This document shows, one piece after another, positions 12,501 through 25,010 of a stretch of DNA of 64,000 nt. The notes under the pieces were generated by a model, which made no database searches, was not told the origin of the DNA, and was given only the letters and a program-made list of their open reading frames with translations. The stretch is from assembly GCA_003586115.2 (NCBI GenBank), contig QVOM02000057.1, forward strand, positions 1,804,163 to 1,868,162, given 5' to 3'. The stretch is from Salvator merianae (lineage: Eukaryota; Chordata; Lepidosauria; Squamata; Teiidae). The translations under genes and the position numbers were made by a program. Numbering within the stretch: the first letter of the stretch is position 1; each line of letters opens with the position of its first letter.

Positions 12501-15500
12501 CGCGCTGCAGATTCACAGGCACTCTTGGCTCAGATCAGATTTGGGAAGGGAAGCTGCTTGGGTTGCACGAGCAAATTGGTCAGTTGGCTTCCCGGGTGCA
12601 AAGCAAGCCTGGGCAGATTTCCTAAAAGCCACCTTGGCAAATTTGCAGGTGTGGTTGAGCAGTGGCTCCAAGGAGAGAGAGAGAGAGAGGGAGAGAGAGA
12701 GAGAGAGAGTGTCTTTGTGTGCTTAAAGGTCTGACCTTGCCGTACCACAAAAACCTGCCGATAACTATATTTAGTTCCCCATTACCTAGTGATTTCATCG
12801 TCCAGGACTCTGCCTGCCCTTTTAATCATAACCATACTTCACTTAAAGGGATTCTTCAGTAACAATAACAGATGAGTCAGTGTCAGATAAAAAGGAAAAT
12901 GAAGGATGGGGAGTAGCAACGTGATACAACCCCCTCCCCCGCAAGGTTCAGTGTTTTGTTTTTTGAAGAATTTTTTTAAAAATTGCATCTCTAGCCTGCC
13001 TTTCTTCTACAGAACACCAGGCAGTAAATGCTATTTTTCTTTCCCTCCATATGACGCTTGCAACAACCTTTACCTGTTAGTGAGTGCTGGTCTGCAGCTC
13101 ACTAGTGTGGTACTGCAATATTATACTAGGCTCGTAGGTGGAAACCCAGCCTGGGGATCTGTACGTTTAAACGATATGCAGAGAGATTCCCTTTTCCCCG
13201 TAAGGTCATGCAGCAAATTTAAAACTTGAAAAATTCAGGGCAGGTAGGAAAGAGCTTAAACTAGGTGTTAAAACTGCGACCAAAAGGAGGCGGCAAATCT
13301 GTGGAAAATCGGTGATGCTACCTGGCTTGGTGGCAGAACGGCAGCAGAAAGATTTAGCTCGGAGAACACCTGGAAAGCTAAAAGAAGGGAGTATCGGCAA
13401 TTGGTAAGATTATTCCGCTTTTATCTCCCTCCAGATCGACCAGCTGAGAGCTGAGCTGTTGCAGGAACGGTCTGTCCGGCAGGACCTGGAGTGCGATAAA
13501 ATCTCACTGGAAAGGCAGGTAAGGGGTCCATTGCTTAGGGTCTTTTCTATATTTTGCCCACTCAGCTGCCCCGTGCAAACCTTGTTAGAATGAGTCTTAC
13601 TTCAGCATTCTCTGCGTGCAAAACATCGACGGAGGGGCAGGCAGGTTTCCAGTGCATTCTGGAAGTCTTCCAACCTCCCGACCTTGGGGAAAAACTTTCT
13701 TAGGGCTGCTAAACCATTATCCTTCCAACTCGCCTTCCCAGAGGAAATCTCCACCTGGTGGCACCCAGGAGCCCAAACTCAAGTGTTATGGCATTCAGGT
13801 GACCAAATTCTTGACCCTCTGTAGTTCTAGAGAAGCTTGACAACTCCTAGACTTACAGGTACAACTTCAGCACAGGTGGTCCTTCTTGTTCTTCCTCTTT
13901 TCGTCCTCCTCTGCCGCCGTTTACTACTTTCGTCGCCTTCCTGGTGAAAACCAAAAGTGGTGCGCAAAACTGGTCATACGCCCCTGTGTGCAGGCAATTT
14001 GCCGCGGCCTGCTGTTTGGAAAGAAAGCTGAGCCACAAAACCGGTTTTCATGTGGATTCTGACTCAGGACTCAAGAGCATTAGCCCTCCTGCAGCTCTGA
14101 TCTCTGTTTGCTTTGCAGACTCCGTGTCTTGGTGTGTTCCAGCTAATTCATTTTGCTTGTTTTTATAATGATTTTACGGGGGCCCCGCCCTGAGACCTTC
14201 GAGTATAGGGCAGGATGGATGGATGGATGGATGGATGGATTGCAGAGACAGAGAGGGTGTTGGTAAAACTTGAGACTCTAGTGTTCTGCATTGCTAAGGC
14301 AGACACAATTTGACAATTTGTGTAGCAAACAGAAAAGGACACCCCTCCCTCCCTCCCTCCCTCCCTCCCTCCCTCCCTCCCTCTCTTTCTCTCTCTCTCT
14401 TCTGGTTTCCATTACCCTCCTTCCAACTTTTGGGGTTGGCTGTTTGGGCAGTGATAGGCAGGTGCCTCTATCCAATCCCTGCACTGCTGGAGTGAATGCC
14501 CACAGTTCCTTAGCGAGGCAGCCAAGAGGCTGATGACATCATGGGTCATCAATGACCTCAGCAAGGGCGTGGCCACAGTGGCTGGGCCTCCCCCCACCTC
14601 CTTCCAAGACTGAAATTTTCTACCCAAAGTTTATTCTGTTGCAAAGCAGACAAACAGGTCAGACCGTTGTTCCCATGGTGCACAATTTCCCTTCGGAGCA
14701 TACCTTTATCTCTTTTGCTTCTCTCGCTCTAATCCATGCAACAGTCATGAGGTCTAGTCTCTTTCTTTCCATATTTTAAAGACCTTGAATTGCAAAGCAT
14801 TTCAAACATGGGAACCTGATGTGTTGTTGTTGTTGTTTTTCCATTTTCTATCCCTGGTTCAGAAAATTCTTTCTCCTCCTGCACCGCTATTTGGGAACGG
14901 CCTTCTGAGACGTGTTTGAACACAGGCCGGAGGGATGTTTATTACCCTTCGGTAGTTCGGCATCCTTTCTTTTCTTTGAGACTTTTCCCCTGTGCTTGGC
15001 TGCACTTCAATGCAAGGGGAGGATAATTACTGTTATATAACTCCTTTAATAAAGCTTCCTAATTTGGAGGAGGGGAGCGGAAAGGGTTTTCCCCTATCCA
15101 TGTACCTGGTTTGGGATATTACCTAATGTTGTGCTTTTGCCATCTTGTTGCTTATAACTGCGAGTTGCTGACTCAGCCAGAGGCGTGGTGATAAACTTTG
15201 AATAAATGGACGAGCCAGAATGAACGAAACCGTTGCAGGCTGCAGTCTCCGCCTTGTGCTGCTCCTAGGCCAGATTTGTGCCAGAGAATATCGGCCTTTA
15301 GAACTGTAGACATTTATAATTCTCACTCTGGGTCTTTATGCAGGACCTCCGGAATGGAAAGCAGATGGCAGGCTGCAGCAGAAGACAGGAGGTCTACCTC
15401 TGTTTTGGGTGGGGGTAACATGCATTTAGATCATGCACATGAACGCACCTGGTTCAAACTGCAAAGGTGATTCTCAGTCTGACCTACCTCACATGGACGT

Positions 15501-17922
15501 TGTGAGGAGAAAAAGAAGGGATCGTGATGTGTGGTGCCTTTGTCTGGAGAAAATGCAGTGTATAAATTCCATAAAATGAAAGAACAATCAAATATATTTT
15601 CCTTACATCTGACTCACTTGTTCTCCAGTAGTTGCCAAATTTCAGCCCTAGTAAGCAACATGGGTGATGAGCAGAGATGCTCTAGTTACGCAAGTCCAGT
15701 AATCTCTAGGAGGGCGCCAGGTTGGGAATGGTGGAGTTACTGACAACCATAAGCCCAGCACTCTCTCGGAGTCTAGTCCCTCTGAGTGCTTCTTCTTCAA
15801 TGTGTTTCTGCGGCCACAAAGACCGATAGCTTTCTAAGATAAGCTATTGCATGGACTCAATTCTGTCAAATTCTGCCTGGTAGCCATAAATGTTCTCTAG
15901 TTCTGCTTTAAGAAAGAGATGAGCCATTGAGTCCCCTTGAGACCTGCGACAGGCTCTTCCCCCAATGCCCCCTTGTGTTTTGAAATAATTCCTCTAGCAT
16001 CTTCTTCCCTAGAACAAAGACCTCAAAAGCCGCATGGCCAGCTGGGAAGGGCTTCAGAAACCCAATGCCAACGTCTCACAGCTAGAGTCGCGCATTCAAG
16101 AACTTCAGGACAAGCTTCAGAATGAAGAGAGGTAAAATGGCTGAATTCTCCACCACTGTTTATCCTAATAAGAGCTGTCTGAGGCTTACTTTTTCCACAG
16201 ACAAGATCCCACTTAGCTTCTTGGCTTAAAGACTCTGGACTGACAATATCTCTGCTGCCAGTCTGAGGCCTCCTTTATGTAGGAACTAGACACCTGTGTG
16301 CTTATGGGAAAGAGGATGCTAATGCAGCTGAAGTCTCATTCTCACATTCCAGGAGTTGGCCTTTAAATTCAGACAGCGCCTATGCAGCCATCAGCTTTAA
16401 AAAGATACCCTAGCTAGAAGCTTTTGCTCCATCTTGTGGCAGTGAGTTCTGCAAACTAACTCTGCTGTTTCCCTCTGACCTTTGTTTCCTGTCCTTGAAT
16501 TTACCTGAATCCAGCTTCATTGTATTAACTGTAATGGATTCATCTTTCCTTCGAAGCAGATTGTTGCAAATGGATGATCACCTTGGTTGCTGCCTCCACC
16601 TTTTCCTCCTTCTCCTCCTCCTTGTCTTCCTTTTTGTAAAATGTAAATTTGGAAGCCTCCCTTGGAGATAGTTGAGGGCCAGCTTGGATGCTTTTGACAA
16701 AAGCTACGGAGGTTCCACCTGACTCCAACATCTCAACCCTTTGTTGCAGAGAGAAGAGTGTTCTGGTATCCTCCAACCGCAAGCTGGAGCGGAAAGTGAA
16801 GGAACTCTCCATCCAGATTGATGACGAAAGGCAACATGGGAACGACCAGAAGGACCAGGTGAGGCCAAAGGGAAGGAAGTGAAAGGGCTGCGGAGAGAGG
16901 AGAGTAAATCCCCAGGCTTCTCGTTGCTGCTTGATCCATGGTTATGAACTGCTGGGTGTCCAACCAAGGCTCCGAGGCGGGGAGGTCTCAGTGTCTGACC
17001 ACAAAGAAACTGCATGCTTGGGGATTGTGGTTCTGCAGCCAGGGCTGTTCTGGATCAGCAACATTGTGCAGAAGGCAGTGATCCTGCCCACACCTGTCCA
17101 TAGTCGGAATCAGTAGACCCGACTGTTCCAGGCCCACTGATTCTGATTGCAGGCCTTTCTGCTCAACGGCCCGTTGTTTCTGCTCTGTGATCCCTGGTTA
17201 ACAGTGCGAGAGATAAACATGGCCAGCTTGATTGCTGCACTTTGCTTCTCCACTCCAATCGCGGGATGGTTCTGAGTGTATTCTAGAGCCACACAGAGCT
17301 CTGCCGTGTTCTCTCCTAGCTGAGTTTGCGGGTCAAGGCCCTGAAGAGGCAAGTTGATGAAGCCGAGGAGGAGATCGAGCGTTTGGAAACTGCCCGTAAG
17401 AAGGCCCTGCGGGAGCTGGAGGAGCACCACGAAATCAATGAGCAGCTCCAAAGCCGCATCAAATCCTTGGAGAAAGACCTTTGGTAAGGAAAGGGAAATT
17501 TGACTGCCCAGGCAGTGGTCCTTTTGGCAGTCCTGAAGAAGCAGACATCTAATAGGGCTTTCTGCCACACGTCCCCAAGCAATGGTGGCAAAGAATCCTG
17601 GGAACTGGAGTGAAAAATAAGCTTTTCCCCAGCTCAAAAATGGTTTGCAAATGTTCTTTCTGGCACTTCTTAGTCTACAAAAATGCTACCTATTCCTTTA
17701 CTAAAACTAAATAAATAAAATTAAATTCTAGCCGCTAAGCTCTCCTGGTTCTTACTGGCCTTCTCTTCTTCCTCACCTAGGCGGAAGGCAGCACGTTCCA
17801 CAGCGGAATCATCTCTGAAGGATGACCACTTGAGCTCAGATGAGGAGTTCGACAGTGCCTATGGACCCTCCTCTATTGCATCCCTGCTGACGGAGGGGAA
17901 CCTCCAGACGAGTTCCTGCTAG
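518..17922 (+). CDS. CGN: Cingulin, tight-junction coiled-coil scaffold (20 coding exons)
   Basis: Coding exons: 518-1744, 1830-1930, 2447-2516, 3112-3210, 4192-4343, 4887-5028, 5128-5340, 5771-5919, 6556-6697, 6868-7080, 7534-7740, 7884-8141, 9434-9604, 9923-10084, 11369-11458, 13435-13518, 16013-16131, 16750-16858, 17320-17483, 17781-17922. Phases join exactly: 4,014 bp, 1,337 aa (human about 1,200). The large first coding exon gives the globular head, with the conserved GVAVRVQGI and [10 protein letters not shown] segments (residues about 45-76, the ZO-1-interaction region). Exons 4-19 code a long Glu/Lys/Leu-rich coiled-coil rod, including [15 protein letters not shown] and [14 protein letters not shown]. 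The tail is [19 protein letters not shown] and ends TSSC. Cingulin links ZO-1, actin/myosin and RhoA regulators such as GEF-H1 at epithelial tight junctions. The ATG at 518 lies 29 nt inside an exon whose acceptor is at 488, so a non-coding first exon lies upstream, probably outside the window. The intron after 7080 has a GC donor. The acceptor before 3112 has a distant pyrimidine tract and is the least certain border. Confidence 0.97.
2252..2345 (+). mobile_element. L2/CR1-like LINE 3' fragment (sense)
   Basis: Reading + gives [18 protein letters not shown], matching the [15 protein letters not shown] C-terminal reverse-transcriptase peptide that recurs in this window at 2.8, 23.2, 23.7 and 24.9 kb. 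It is a short truncated copy inside CGN intron 3 (1931-2446 lies between two coding exons). Confidence 0.55.
2806..2875 (+). mobile_element. Short L2/CR1-like LINE fragment (sense)
   Basis: Encodes RAFSVVAPR in the + frame, the same peptide as at 2252. A very short remnant in a CGN intron. Confidence 0.4.
3600..3930 (-). mobile_element. CR1-type LINE 3' fragment (antisense)
   Basis: Contains the diverged reverse complement of a CR1 3' end: 'ggcctatctagtccatcagcctgtcctcacagtgg' style text, then 'cattcatgaacccgtccaaa' and 'tgttgaaaccatcc', the same order as in the better copies at 32.4-32.7 kb. It lies in a CGN intron. Confidence 0.7.
7081..7533 (+). other. CGN: CGN intron with GC-AG splice sites
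   Basis: The upstream exon ends ...TTCAAG and the next bases are GCAAGG, while the acceptor is a normal CTGTTCAG at 7533. Using this GC donor keeps the frame and gives a segment (EEAFK then [11 protein letters not shown]) of equal length to the human protein at this point. No GT donor nearby does so. Confidence 0.8.
8748..9060 (-). mobile_element. CR1 LINE 3' end (antisense)
   Basis: Starts with three AATCATAG units, the reverse complement of the (ATTCTATG)n tail of CR1, then 'agttggaaggga'. On the minus strand it encodes the last part of the CR1 ORF2 product, with [17 protein letters not shown] and [10 protein letters not shown] (codons within 8827-9024). It is a 5'-truncated copy in CGN intron 8142-9433. 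Confidence 0.9.
9062..9125 (+). mobile_element. CR1-like tail fragment (sense)
   Basis: 'gactagatggcccttgtggttctt' followed by 'aattctatg' is the sense version of the CR1 3' tail. It directly abuts the antisense copy ending near 9060. Confidence 0.6.
9675..9775 (-). mobile_element. tRNA-derived SINE fragment (antisense)
   Basis: On the minus strand the sequence reads TAGCGTAGTGGTTA (A-box like) and, about 40 nt later, GGTTCAAATCC (B box), the arrangement of a tRNA-derived pol III promoter. Not a tRNA gene: there is no cloverleaf acceptor stem. Inside CGN intron 9605-9922. Confidence 0.75.
11945..12256 (-). mobile_element. tRNA-derived SINE (antisense)
   Basis: The minus strand begins near 12256 with GGTGGCGCAGGTGGTTAAG (A box) and GGAGTTCAAGGCC (B box). 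The body continues to a segment, seen on + as 'tggtttttataccctgctttt...ctcaaagcggcttacaa', typical of reptile SINE/LINE tails. It is a fairly complete copy inside a CGN intron. Confidence 0.75.
12672..12709. repeat. (GA)n microsatellite
   Basis: Near-perfect GA dinucleotide run with one GGG interruption, in CGN intron 11459-13434. Confidence 0.95.
14213..14240. repeat. (GGAT)n microsatellite
   Basis: Seven tandem GGAT units in CGN intron 13519-16012. Confidence 0.95.
14343..14400. repeat. (CCCT)n followed by CT-rich tract
   Basis: About nine CCCT units, then a pure CT run. Simple repeat in the same CGN intron as the GGAT tract. Confidence 0.95.
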
Positions 17923-20900
17923 GTGCATCTGGCGCCATCCGGCCGCAACGGAGGAGACACAAGTCTCACTGGAGCTGCTCCCTCTGCACATTTCTAGCAA
18001 ACCCTAGAAAATGCGCAGTGCCTGTGTTTGCTGCTCCTCCGCACTCTGTGCCTGTAGATACGATAGACCTCTTTCTCAATGTGAAGGAAATTTTTATTTT
18101 ATTTTTATTTTGCTTGCAAAGGGACAGCTTGGAGAAAGTATTAGAACAGGTGGAATGTAAAATAGAAGAAGAATGTCAATTGTTTGCCCTTTTTCAATTT
18201 TCTTTTTGAGTTCTCAGGGCATTGGAAGAATGGTAAAGAGATGGAATCTTTGTGAGTGTGTGTGTGGGGGGTTAAAAACATTTTAATTTTCTTACATGTG
18301 TCTCTATATACTTATGTCGGATTGCATGTATATGGAAATGAATGTGCAATAACTTTAGAGTAATATGAGGAGATGGGGGAAATGGTATCGAGGAAGGGTT
18401 GCTAGAACTTCCTTGTCTGGTACACGCATGCAGGTGTTGAGCTGGTGGATTCTAAGGTGGCCTTAACAAGTGTTATAATCATTGTGTCTTTGTCCTTGCG
18501 GAGAGATTTTTGATTCTTCGAATGTCAGTGCCTAGGATCTGAAGGATTGTATGTAACTTTTTGGATGGCTTTTTTCGCTTCCCGGTTCTGTTCCACTCCT
18601 CACAAAGACTCCTGGAACCATCATTTTGTGCAAATGCGGACCCCTTTCCAGGACACCACCTGTACTCTGTCCCAGTGAATGATGCTCCGAACCGACTTCC
18701 CAAGACTTTGTATTGTAAGTGCTTGGGTTTATTTTCAGCACAGGATATTTGGAGCCTGCCATGGTGCTGCTGTCTGGCTTATTCCAACAAAACGGATGGC
18801 GTCAAACTAGCACCCATGGTTGGCTCTCCCTTTTCCTACTTTACATACAGCTTGGACAAACAGGTTGGATTCAGGATAAACAAACGTAAAGTGGGAATCC
18901 TTTTCTGTTGCAAGAACAGTGGAAATGTTTCTCTTCAAACTCACAAATAGCTTGTCAGGGCAGTATTCCACAGATACACTTTGTTAAAGGTTGACCTCAG
19001 TTGTTGAGGAGCATTTTATTCTGAGTTATTCGCCAACCGGCCATTGATGTGCTTCATGGGAAGGGGAGTCCACTGTGACACTTAAACAGGTGGTTAATAT
19101 GCAGCAACAACTGAAGTTTCCATCTTCTTGGTGCCCTCCAGAGTTCCAAGAAGAGAGTTAATTCTACGTGATCCAGAAAGAACTGACCACAGTGCTGACC
19201 GAATCTTGCAATCTGCCCCCGTAGTGTTTTGGTCAGCTTCAACAAATGCAGACACAGAAATCCCTACGTTCATGATGCAAGTCAGAGGTGGAGCAGTGGT
19301 GACTTCAGCTATGCATGAATCTTTGTGCCTGTCCATCTTTGAAATTCACACCTTGTCTTTTCAGCCCTGTCCTTTCCACAAGCCCAGGAACAGGATAATT
19401 TTAACGTTTGCTACTATGTCTTTGCTGACTTTCACTCCCGTGGTCCTTTAAAAGGCACAAGCTTTGGCAGTTCTGAAATCCTGTCTGTTATTTGAAAACT
19501 GGCGGACGCCTTTAAGATTTGGTGGTCTGGGAGTCCACTGAACTTTCGCGAGAACGGCCAAAATATAACTCACCAGAACACTGGAAATTGGTGAGAGTCC
19601 TGAAGCGTGTCAATTTCCACAGTTACCTAATGCCTCTTTGGGGTGGGTCTCTCTTCAAGCATAAAGCTGCAAGCCCTGTGTTACTCGTACCTGTTATTTC
19701 TGCACCTGGAAACAAGCAACGGGTTACTAGATCAATACTATGGAGTGAATCTGCAGGAGTCGGGAAGGAGTTTAGGGTTATTGGCTGTTGGGCCAGAGAT
19801 ACACTTCCTTCAAACAGCGAAGGACATGCTGTTTCTGAGCAGCCTAGGTCTTGATGTAAGGAACATCTGTCTGCCCTTTGGGGACACCATCCTGGATCTT
19901 CACCTGAGGTGGTGTGAGAAGAATCCAAGCTTCGGCACCTCCTTTGGAAGGCCTCGTCACCTGGACAATGTCTTGGAAAATCCCAAGTTCCACGCACAAG
20001 ACTGAGCACCAGAAGACCCTGCTATGCTGCCGAATCTTCCTAAAAGGGCTGCGTCCTCCTGCCTGTCCCTAACCTGCTGGTGCCCCATTCCAAGTGCCTT
20101 ATTGCCGATTTCTTCTAAGAGAGGAGTGACCTTTTTGTACATTTCCCATCAGGTGACGGAATGGCACTGCAGGCGAAGAGCAAGGGACAGCTTGGGGTTG
20201 GGGGTTGCTCATTCACCCCAAGGGAAGGCACTGCCTTGCTGGGTGCAGGTTATGGTGTGACCCACCTCCTGGTGACAGTAAACAGGGTCTCTGGATGATT
20301 GCTGCCTCGGCAGAGGTTGCGGCTGCTCTGGTGGGTGTGAGGGTAGCAGCGGAGGAAACACAAATGGTGCTGCAGAGATCCAAGGATGCTGTGAATTTTT
20401 CAGAGCCGGTGAGGTGTTTCTACAGGAAATGGTGACACAAGATCCTTTCCACCCACCTCAGGTTGGGAGCTGGAAAGGCAAGATGGATCATATTGAGATC
20501 TAGAAGACACACTGGGAAGAATCTCGTAGAGTACAGAAGGCTAGCAGAGGTAAAATTACGGGAAAGGTGGGCCACAGAAGCCCCAATATTTCCCAAAGAT
20601 CAGCCACCATTTGGTCTGGAAGAACCAATTCTGGGCCATGAGTTTCCATCAATGTCTATGCTGTATTTGAGCCTTTACGTGGAACCCAACGTGAGCAAAG
20701 TGCCTCCAAGAGCAGACCCTTGGGGTTGGTGCCATCTTGTTCAAGCCTCCGTGAGCGATAGCTTGGTGGCATTGTTCCTTTTGATGGCCAGAGGAAGTCA
20801 CACGGGTATGCAAAAGGGAGAAACGTGCAGCCCAACTTTCCTTTTTTTATTTTCTTCTCTTGTTGGGTGTTGGTGCTACCAAAAAAAACAGGAGGCCACC

Positions 20901-22690
20901 TCCCAAACTGTGACTATAGCAGGGAGCTGGTAATGCGCAAAGTATCTCTGGCTCCAGCAAGATAGCTTCAGAAGACCAGAGCTTAGTTACCTTGTACTAA
21001 TCAAGGCTCCATTTCTGCCTGCTCCTTTCTGATATTGTGTGATCTTCTAATCAAGGATGCCAGTTTGGATCCCACCAACATATAGCTGGTGGCCACAGTT
21101 TTCTCTGCTCTTCTCTCCTGTGCTGGCCATGAGGTTTTGCTTTGCTCGAAATGTGGAGCGTTCGATAAATCTCCGAGGACCTCCAAGAAGGCGTTGACCT
21201 CCAAGAAGCCCTTGATCTGCCATATTGGATGACATTTTCTGTTTTATGCATACACACAGCTTATTCTGAAGTTGTGGCTTCCCCATAAATTTTGACAATG
21301 TTCTTCCACAAGTATCTCCAAACAGGTCTTGCAGAAGAAGCTTTTTGAGTATATATCCTGTTACTTGCTCTACTGCAGGAAGTAGAATTGTCGGCTGATT
21401 TCTTTCTCACCCTCTGAACGCTTTGAGCCTGGATGTTGCCATGGAACGGGACCTCAGTGGGGGAATCGCTGATTCTCAAAATTCAGCCTCTTATGCACTC
21501 TGCCCCCACTCCAGCCTAAACTGCCAGCACCGTAGCAGCAATTGGGAAGTTGGGTGAATATTTGGTGGATTGGAGTTATACAGGCCCATCTTACCTTCCA
21601 AAGAACTGTGCGTTGTGAAGTCTGTAGCACTTGAAAGACCTTCTATCCCTCCATATGTGCTTCGCGTGAGGTGATAGCCAGAGCAAAGCATTCAGAGGCA
21701 TTTTAAACCGATCTGCAGTGTTCAACTTAGCAATGACATTCTAGACCTATTTAATCCAACACAGCAATAAATAACTAAGATACCTTGCTCAAGCTATAAT
21801 CATGAACATCAGGAGGGCAGAGATTTGGGGTGAAAGCTTGCATCCTGCATTTCATTGAGATGGGCCTTTTTCTTTTCTTTTTTTCCCCCCTGGCATCGTT
21901 CTCTTCTCTTGCCAAGCTGCGGAGCACACACTGATATCCACTTGTGTCTTTCAAAAGCAGGTTTGTAACAAAATTCTTCAGAGCAATACAAGGCTGAGTC
22001 CTCTGCTGTGGTTGGCGGCCATTTTTTTCAGATGTCAAGCGGGCATTGTGGAGTCCCTTGGGATTTTTGACCCTTTTTCTAGCAGCTGCATGGTAACACA
22101 GGCGGTGGTTGCAATAACAAAATAGGCCACCATATTGTGGTGCAAAGTTTGGAGGGTTTTTTTTTAGGTTTTCTGAATCCGCCATCCTCCAAACTAAATT
22201 TTGTATAGCAGGCAAGATGGCGAGGTTCGAAGTCGCATTAATGCCAGCAGGAAAAACGGGCGTCTTGAAAAATAAGCAAAGCTTTTTAGCAGATTTGGAC
22301 AGTCTGACTTATAGGTTAGATGCTTGTCTACCCTGATCGGTTTGCCGGAGATAGTGCTCGGGGTGACCTTTTTTACACTGAGACCTTTGAAGCTGTACTG
22401 TTTTACTTTTGTTTTTTAAGAAAAACAATCTTATGCAATAATTTAGAATGTTTGCTGGAGAGAGAGAAATCGCAGTCCACGAGGGATGTTTCATTAAGCT
22501 TATAGCTGATTAGCAATGGATTTGTACAGTTTTAAATGGCTGCTAAGCTCATCTGAGTTGGTTTTTATTATTTGTAACTTTTGATTTACCTCCAAATTTA
22601 TTATTATTATTATTTTCCTTTATTAAAGAAGGGAGAAGAGAAAGATAAACGCTTATACACTGATTTTTAAAATAAAAGTTCTATATGAGT
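17923..22690 (+). other. CGN: Putative CGN 3' UTR
   Basis: Downstream of the TAG the sequence is largely unique and repeat-poor for about 4.7 kb. No AATAAA was seen close after the stop. Candidate poly(A) signals are AATAAA at 21766-21771 and 22671-22676, the latter just before a clear change to repeat-rich DNA. A shorter 3' UTR using a variant signal cannot be excluded. Confidence 0.45.
22671..22676 (+). terminator. CGN: Candidate distal CGN poly(A) signal (AATAAA)
   Basis: Canonical AATAAA in an A/T-rich context, followed by T-rich sequence and then repeat-rich intergenic DNA. The earlier match at 21766 is an alternative. Assigned from position only. Confidence 0.4.
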
Positions 22691-22983
22691 TGGGCTCCAA
22701 ATCCTGGAATTAGTTTTTTTTTGGTGCAACAGGGATGGGGGACAGAATCTTTGGGTGTTTTTTGTTTCTTCGAAATTTAAAACACATGCGTGAAGTTTGG
22801 CACGAGTTTCAGGATTTCAGCTCTCATAACTTCTTTGCAGGTGAACTTTGAGATGATGTCCGTTATTACATGCTTGTTTTGAATATCCTTGAGACGGTAT
22901 GTTGACACCTAGGGATACGTGAATTTGATCTGCTGCTGTTCGTCCGTTCCGTGCAGATGAGCTGCATGAATTACAAGCAGGTT

Positions 22984-23345
22984 ACTTACTTATTTATTTG
23001 CATTTTTATCCCACTCTGTACTGGAAGATCTCAGGGTGAGCTGCAGCAATAAAAGCAAAATATAAAATGAACCCACTAAAAATAATGCCTGAATGTGGGG
23101 AGGAAAAGCTGTTTCTCCAGCCAAAGGCGAGGGTAAAGAGGTGCATCTTCACTGCTTTCCTAAAGGTGTAAAGTGAAGATGCCTGATGTACCTCTGGAGG
23201 ACGAGTGTTCCACAGTCTGGGGGCCACCACTGAAAAGGCCCTATTCCCAGTGCCCACCCCTTTGACTACTGAAACTGGTGGTACAATCAGGAGGGCCTCA
23301 TCTGTAGATCTTAAGACACGGCTATGTTATAAGTTACAAGTCTCT
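22984..23345 (-). mobile_element. L2/CR1-like LINE 3' fragment (antisense)
   Basis: The minus strand encodes [19 protein letters not shown] and FRKAVKMHLF, the conserved end of an L2/CR1-clade reverse transcriptase ORF. The + flank 'tttatttgcatttttatcccactct' is the usual 3' tail of such elements. Intergenic, just beyond the CGN 3' end. Confidence 0.75.
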
Positions 23346-23639
23346 GCAGAAAGCTGAGTAACACATTCCCTAATCTTTTTGGATTGGATGCCGGTCCTTC
23401 TCAGTACTAGTTGCAAGATGAGTTTTCTTTTTGGGTCTGTCTTCCATCTGTTTCCCCACCACCACCACCACCAAGCCCTGAAACAATTACTTGTGCACCT
23501 TGCTGGTGCCTATAATTTACTGATTTAAAAAAAATTCTATACTACTTCCCTTAAAAAAATCTCGAATCTGTTTTCAAAACTAAACATCTAAACCAGGATG
23601 AAAGCACTTAAAATGATATAATTAATTACAAACATATTA

Positions 23640-23850
23640 AGAGTTGGGTGGGATGAAGAAGAAGTAGCTGTTCATGAAAAGCAGGTGTGGTTGAAGAGAG
23701 ATGTCTTCAGGAGGTGCCTTGGCCATTCTACATGCTGGGAGCTACCACAGAGAAGGCCCAGGATCTGTACTGGGGTGATGGGGCGGTGGACAGTTGGAGC
23801 AAACATTCTTAGCCAAAGCCACCTTTATCATGGAAAAAATACTTCGAGCA
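23640..23850 (-). mobile_element. L2/CR1-like LINE fragment (antisense)
   Basis: The minus strand contains 'gccttctctgtggtagctccc' (AFSVVAP) and 'aagacatctctcttcaacc', a diverged copy of the element at 22984-23345. Confidence 0.6.
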
Positions 23851-24559
23851 CTTTCAGAAGCATTTTTAGACATGAAACTTTTTTTTAAAAAAAAGCTTTA
23901 AGCGGAACACAGTGAGACTTCTTAGCCTAACTGGAAATCCTTTTGTTGGTAGAACGTAATTTGGAGAGAGGCCAACAGAAAAGGTTATGCAACTTGGCAC
24001 CGTTGATTGTTTAATCACCGTTTGCAGGGAAAAGATACTAAGCTGTGTGTTGCATAAGTGTAGCAAGAACCAGCAGGGAGTGGAACACTGCCACACCTCA
24101 ACAAAACAGCACCCACACGGGTTTCCTACATTTTGGCAAACGTCAGAAGCTCGCCGGTCACCATGCAGATAAGAGGAACTTCTGTGCCCTTCGCCGTCCC
24201 TGATACTCTAAGGCTAAGTTGATTCGGCTCTGAAACCAGCAGATGTATCATTCCAGCAACAGGGTTTTCTGGCTGCTGGGAAACGCTTTGGTCCCTCCAA
24301 GCAAAGATTTCTGATCCCTGAAGACCCTTCTTGATACTGAAAGGAACAGAAAAGGGAAATAAACTGGCGCATAAAATGAAGGCTTTGGTACCAGCACTAT
24401 TCATGTGTTGGAACAGAACAAATTTATTCATCATCCTAGACCAGAGGCACACATGTTCAGTTAGCTGCATAAGCTTTGCCATGAAGCAGTCTGAATAAAA
24501 GAAACATGGTTATGAGAAATCAGATGGTAACCTTGGTAGATGAAGCAACTAAAATGTGC

Positions 24560-24605
24560 ATTTTTTGTACACATTTTTTGTACACATTTTGTACACATTT
24601 TTTGT
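24560..24605. repeat. Short tandem repeat, unit about 11-13 bp (ATTTTTTGTACAC)
   Basis: Three to four head-to-tail copies of ATTTT(TT)GTACAC, the third shortened by two T. Intergenic. Confidence 0.85.
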
Positions 24606-24739
24606 CTGTTTGTTTAAGACATTTTTCAAAATTTCTCGTTCCACATATTCTAAATAAGTAAAATATTAGCCTGGCTTCATAAGGCAATAAAATCATGGCA
24701 GTTAAAGATGCAAATAAATGCTATGAAAAATAAAATTCC

Positions 24740-25010
24740 ACAAAAACAGTCAGAGAAAGGATCTCACCAAGAGGACATTAAACAGGCACAGACAAACCCA
24801 ACAATGGCAAAGTTTGCTGAATTTTAAGAAGGGGGGCAACTTGCATAGAATTGGTGCCACAACAAAAAAGGCCCTTCCCGCGACTGACCCCAAATAAGAA
24901 ATAAGTTGGAGTGTGGATTTTGTTTCAGCTTTCTTCTCAATTACATTATGGTAGTAGGTTGCAAGACAGCTTCTCTGGGGCCCTGGCAGCCTGACTGTGA
25001 TAAGATCTGT
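24740..25010 (-). mobile_element. L2/CR1-like LINE fragment (antisense)
   Basis: The minus strand reads GRAFFVVAP followed by a decayed continuation. Third antisense copy of this family in 2 kb of intergenic DNA. Confidence 0.55.
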
